A DNA stretch of 64,000 nucleotides from Luteolibacter sp. Y139. GTDB lineage: Bacteria > Verrucomicrobiota > Verrucomicrobiia > Verrucomicrobiales > Akkermansiaceae. Made by a program: the position numbers and the translations under genes. Shown here in pieces: positions 60,991 through 64,000 of this stretch. The DNA is taken from positions 248,001-312,000 of the forward strand of contig NZ_JBBUKT010000009.1 of NCBI RefSeq assembly GCF_038066715.1, read 5' to 3'. Numbering within the stretch: position 1 is the first letter of the stretch; each line of letters begins with the position of its first letter. Under the pieces are notes generated by a model, which saw only the letters and a program-made list of their open reading frames with translations, had not been told where the DNA came from and ran no database searches.

Positions 60991-61950
60991 ATGAAAACCC
61001 GTCCGCTCGGTTCCACCGGCCTCCAAGTTCCCGTCCTCGGCTTCGGCGCGTCGTCGCTGGGGTCTGTCTTCCGTGAAGTCTCGCTGGCTGATTGTGTGGC
61101 CACGGTTCAGGCGGCGCTGGAGGGCGGGATGAATTTCATCGATGTCTCGCCGTCGTATGGCGAGACTCTGGCGGAGCTGCGGCTGGGCCGGGCGCTGGAA
61201 GGGGTGCCGAGGGAGTCGTATCTGCTGGCAACGAAGATCGGCAGCTACTCCGAGCCGCGCGGTGACTATGATTTCTCAAAGGCGAGCACGGAGCGGAGTG
61301 TGGAGCACAGCCTGAAGCGGCTGGGTGTGGATTATGTGGATTTGATCCAGTGCCACGACATCGAATTCGCGGACCACGATGTGATCGTGAACGAGACGCT
61401 ACCGACGCTGCTGGAGCTGAAGAAGCAGGGATACGTGCGGCACATCGGGATCACCGGGCTGCCGCTGAAGATCTTCGCGCCTATCCTCGATCGGGTGGAG
61501 CCGGGGGTGGTGGAGACCATTCTCTCCTTCTGTCACTATGAGCTGAACGATACCTCGCTCGGCGACTTGATTCCGTATTTGCAGGAGAAGGGCGTGGGGG
61601 TCATCAATGCCTCGCCGACGGGCATGGGTCTGCTGACGCAGCGCGGCGCGCCTTCATGGCATCCGTCGACACCGGCGATCCAAGAAGGTTGCCGGAAGGC
61701 GATGGAGCATTGCCGGGCGAAGGGCGTGGATATTGTGCGGCTAGCGATCCAGTTCGCTTGTGATGACGAGCGGATCGCGTGCACGCTGGTGGGATCTGCG
61801 AATCCGGAGAACATCCGGGCGAACATCGAGCATCTGGAAGCACCGCGTGATCCGCAGCTGCTGGCGGAGGTGATGGAGATCCTTGAGCCGATCCACAATT
61901 TCAATTGGACCCGCGGGCTGCCGCAGCATCGGGATGTGATTCTCGGATAA
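60991..61950 (+). CDS. Aldo/keto reductase, L-fucose/L-galactose dehydrogenase-like
   Basis: 319 residues, one AKR barrel, cytoplasmic. RPLGSTGLQVPVLGFGASSL opens it; GGMNFIDVSPSYGETLAELR holds the catalytic Asp and Tyr, LLATKIGSY the Lys, and DYVDLIQCHDIEF the His. The C-terminal TLVGSANPENIRANIEHLEA binds the NAD(P) phosphate. Its best-known similar group oxidises L-galactose or L-fucose to lactones, which fits the downstream genes. It starts 49 bases from the AraC gene and 27 bases before the cyclase-family gene, so it heads an operon. Confidence 0.85.
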   Translation: MKTRPLGSTGLQVPVLGFGASSLGSVFREVSLADCVATVQAALEGGMNFIDVSPSYGETLAELRLGRALEGVPRESYLLATKIGSYSEPRGDYDFSKASTERSVEHSLKRLGVDYVDLIQCHDIEFADHDVIVNETLPTLLELKKQGYVRHIGITGLPLKIFAPILDRVEPGVVETILSFCHYELNDTSLGDLIPYLQEKGVGVINASPTGMGLLTQRGAPSWHPSTPAIQEGCRKAMEHCRAKGVDIVRLAIQFACDDERIACTLVGSANPENIRANIEHLEAPRDPQLLAEVMEILEPIHNFNWTRGLPQHRDVILG

Positions 61951-61977
61951 GTTTGCTAGTTTTCAGGAAAGAGTCCC

Positions 61978-62619
61978 ATGCGCTTCTTCGATCTCTCTCA
62001 ACCGCTCTTCGATGGATGCCCGAATTGTCATGTGCATCCGCCGGTGAGCTTGCCCGTGACGGCGGATCATCCGGCTGATGGATGGCGGATGGAGGAGTTT
62101 CACATGGCGTCGCATACCGGCACGCATCTGGATGCGCCGCTGCATAAGATCGCGGGTGGAGCGTCGATTGATGCGCTTCCGCTGGAGGCGTTTTGTGGCG
62201 AATGCTGCATTCTTGATCTCACGCATCTTTCAGCCGGGCATCCGATCGGGCCGGATGATTTGCGCGGGGCAGAGGCGGGGAAGATCCTGCTGCTGAATAC
62301 CGGCTGGGGTCACAAGCGGGCGAAGACGGATGAGTGGATCCATGGTTCGCCTTACCTTGCGCCGGATGGGGCGCAGTGGATTGTGGATCGCGGGATTCCG
62401 GCGGTGGGTATCGATCACTTCTCCATCGGTGGCACCGGGCCGTACAATACGCCGACGCATGAGATCCTTCTCGGGAATGGCGTGTGGGTGATCGAGGAGC
62501 TGTGCTTTCGCGAGGGGTGGCAGGAGTTTGCCGATGGGGCTAGCTTCATGTCGCTGCCGCTGTTGTTGCCGGGGTTTTCCGGTTCGCCGTGCCGGGCGGT
62601 GCTCTTTAAGAATCCATGA
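61978..62619 (+). CDS. Cyclase-family metal-dependent hydrolase
   Basis: 213 residues. The family signature HTGTHLDAPLHKIAGGAS with the HxGTHxDxP motif at about 46-54 is present, as is GIDHFSIGGTGPYNTPTHEI near residue 145-165. This Mn/Zn fold is used by kynurenine formamidase, isatin hydrolase and others to open rings; here a lactone product of the upstream reductase is a plausible substrate. AGGAAAGAG precedes the ATG. Its stop overlaps the next start by four bases (ATGA). Confidence 0.85.
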   Translation: MRFFDLSQPLFDGCPNCHVHPPVSLPVTADHPADGWRMEEFHMASHTGTHLDAPLHKIAGGASIDALPLEAFCGECCILDLTHLSAGHPIGPDDLRGAEAGKILLLNTGWGHKRAKTDEWIHGSPYLAPDGAQWIVDRGIPAVGIDHFSIGGTGPYNTPTHEILLGNGVWVIEELCFREGWQEFADGASFMSLPLLLPGFSGSPCRAVLFKNP

Positions 62620-64000
62620 AACTTCTGGTTCACATTCATCCGGACGACAATGTCGCGGTGGCACCACAAGCGATCGCGGCGGGAACGTGCGATGGCCAGC
62701 TTGAGTTCGCCGACATTCCCGCGGGACACAAGGCGGCGCTGCGGGCGATTCATGCGGGTGAGCCGGTGATCAAGTATGGGTTTCCGATTGGTCTGGCGAC
62801 CGAGGAGATTGCGGCGGGTGAGCATGTCCATGTCCACAACGTCCGCACCGGGCTCGCGGAGGATACGGAGCTGAGATACGAGAGTTCCAGTAGTTCGATT
62901 TCCTCAGCGGGCAACGTGCCGACTTTCATGGGGTATCGACGGCCTGATGGCAGGGCTGCCACGCGCAATGAGATCTGGATCGTCAATACGGTGGCTTGCG
63001 TGAATGTGCCGAGCCAGCGTATCGCTGATCTGGCCGCGCGTGAGTTTGTGACGGCCGGAGGTGCGATTGATGGGATTCATGCCTTCACCCATCCCTATGG
63101 TTGTTCGCAGCTCGGCGACGACTTGGGCCACACACGCAAGATCCTCGCGGGATTGGTGAGACATCCGAATGCCGCGGCGGTGCTGATTCTTGGCCTCGGG
63201 TGTGAGAACAACACGCTGAAGTCCTTCCTGGCTGAAGCTGGCACGCTTGATCCGCAGCGGGTGAAGTTTTTCAATGCACAGGAGGTGCAGGATGAAATCG
63301 AGCACGGGCTGACTGCGGTGCGTGAGTTGGTTGCTTACGCCTCGCAGTTCAAGCGTGAGCCGATTTCCGCGAGTGAGCTGGTGCTGGGGATGAAGTGTGG
63401 AGGTAGCGATGGATTCAGCGGGATCACGGCGAATCCATTGGTAGGGCGGATTTCGGAGAGGATCTCGGCATGGGGTGGCACGGCCATTCTAACAGAGGTG
63501 CCGGAGATGTTCGGCGCCGAGGCTCCGCTTTTCAGCCGCTGCGATAGCGAGGCGACCTTCAACGATGCGCTCGGGATGGTGAATGAGTTCAAGGAATACT
63601 TCCGCCGGCATGGGGAGGCGGTGCATGAGAATCCTTCGCCCGGGAACAAAGAAGGTGGTATTACCACGCTGGAGGAGAAGTCGCTGGGTTGCATCCAGAA
63701 GGGCGGCCGCGCTCCGGTAAAGCAGGTGGTGGGCTATGGCGAAGCGGCGAAGCAGGGGCTGGGTGGGTTGTGTCTCGTGGAAGCGCCCGGCAATGACGGT
63801 GTTTCCTGCACCGCTTTGGCTGCCGCGGGAGCGCATGCGATTCTCTTCACGACTGGCCGGGGGACGCCGCTGGGGGTGCCGGTGCCGACGCTCAAGATTG
63901 CTTCGAATCATTCGCTTGCGGAGCGCAAGCCGGGGTGGATCGACTTTGATGCGGGGCGTTTGTTGGAGCCGGACGCTTCGGCCGATCAGGTTTCCGATGA
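62616..64000 (+). CDS. UxaA/GarD-family sugar-acid dehydratase, partial (C-terminus beyond window)
   Basis: At least 461 codons, open to the window edge. The same layout as the gene at 23089: SAF-like start (MKLLVHIHPDDNVAVAP, IPAGHKAALRAIHAGEP), YRRPDGRAATRNEIWIVNTV, GLGCENNTLKSF, MKCGGSDGFSGITANPLVGR, NPSPGNKEGGITTLEEKS and LFTTGRGTPLG. It should dehydrate the aldonate made by the two upstream enzymes to a 2-keto-3-deoxy acid. The start at 62616 overlaps the stop of the cyclase gene. Its distance from the paralogue suggests a distinct substrate. Confidence 0.88.
   Translation, partial: MKLLVHIHPDDNVAVAPQAIAAGTCDGQLEFADIPAGHKAALRAIHAGEPVIKYGFPIGLATEEIAAGEHVHVHNVRTGLAEDTELRYESSSSSISSAGNVPTFMGYRRPDGRAATRNEIWIVNTVACVNVPSQRIADLAAREFVTAGGAIDGIHAFTHPYGCSQLGDDLGHTRKILAGLVRHPNAAAVLILGLGCENNTLKSFLAEAGTLDPQRVKFFNAQEVQDEIEHGLTAVRELVAYASQFKREPISASELVLGMKCGGSDGFSGITANPLVGRISERISAWGGTAILTEVPEMFGAEAPLFSRCDSEATFNDALGMVNEFKEYFRRHGEAVHENPSPGNKEGGITTLEEKSLGCIQKGGRAPVKQVVGYGEAAKQGLGGLCLVEAPGNDGVSCTALAAAGAHAILFTTGRGTPLGVPVPTLKIASNHSLAERKPGWIDFDAGRLLEPDASADQVSD

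Noticed and set aside
3870-63500. Recurring GTTAG/CTAAC pentamer, often near gene ends
   Set aside because: I saw about two dozen copies on both strands without fixed position or partner sequence. A count against an expected value would be needed, so no function is proposed.

Overview
The window looks like the chromosome of a high-GC member of the Verrucomicrobiota, most like the Luteolibacter/Verrucomicrobiaceae group. The evidence is the protein repertoire: a ThuA/dehydrogenase/HEAT/CxxCH haem protein of the type confined to the Planctomycetes-Verrucomicrobia group, a protein opening with an NPYATP motif, DUF1080 modules, autotransporter-associated beta-strand repeats, a sigma factor with a membrane tail, and several large secreted proteins ending in a DxDxDGxxNxxEY module. 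No rRNA, tRNA, CRISPR array, insertion sequence or replication origin was seen, and no gap between genes exceeds 300 bases. Taxonomy is an inference from gene content only.

Layout. 1-3325 (minus): purine ring catabolism, uraH-allC-allB-allE, the last gene cut by the window edge. 3401-8000: universal stress protein, VOC protein, a DUF187-type glycosidase-like protein, a CDGSH iron-sulfur protein and an NPYATP membrane protein. 8126-17242 (minus): the large haem/ThuA protein, a DUF234-type ATPase preceded by three tandem 54-bp hairpins, a GMC oxidoreductase with its subunit-3 partner, and an S9 dipeptidyl peptidase. 17252-22984: small lipoproteins (including a 58-codon entericidin-like gene on the minus strand), a secreted Ig-fold protein, a perfect terminator, an acidic hypothetical and the RseP-type intramembrane protease. 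23089-30297: a UxaA/GarD-type sugar-acid dehydratase, a DNRLRE-type secreted protein, a secreted formylglycine-generating-enzyme-like protein, and a run of small stress or hypothetical genes. 30308-37480: a secreted propeller-like protein, the sigma factor with a membrane tail followed by a stand-alone paralogue of that tail, a lipoprotein/membrane protein pair, and a tandem L,D-transpeptidase. 37663-49922: giant secreted proteins (GH76-CBM-DUF1080, a carbohydrate-binding-like protein, a glycine-rich lectin-like protein), a Tim44-like membrane protein and a GAF-LytTR regulator. 50013-52346: an AT-rich island holding one SIR2-TPR gene, the best candidate for a defence gene. 52583-59926: a NarL-type two-component system, a 93-bp inverted-repeat element, a structured leader and a 1365-residue autotransporter-repeat protein. 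60009-64000: an AraC regulator divergent from an aldo/keto reductase, a cyclase-family hydrolase and a second UxaA/GarD-type dehydratase, probably a non-phosphorylative sugar oxidation pathway.

How it fits together. Much of the window serves polysaccharide use: secreted GH76, DUF1080, CBM and lectin-like proteins outside, and GMC dehydrogenase, aldo/keto reductase and sugar-acid dehydratases for oxidative sugar catabolism. Four secreted proteins share one C-terminal-type module, which suggests a common export or anchoring route. The most unusual items are the sigma factor tail and its stand-alone paralogue (31998-34313), the horizontally acquired-looking SIR2-TPR gene, the triplicated hairpin in front of the ATPase gene, and the shared C-terminal module.
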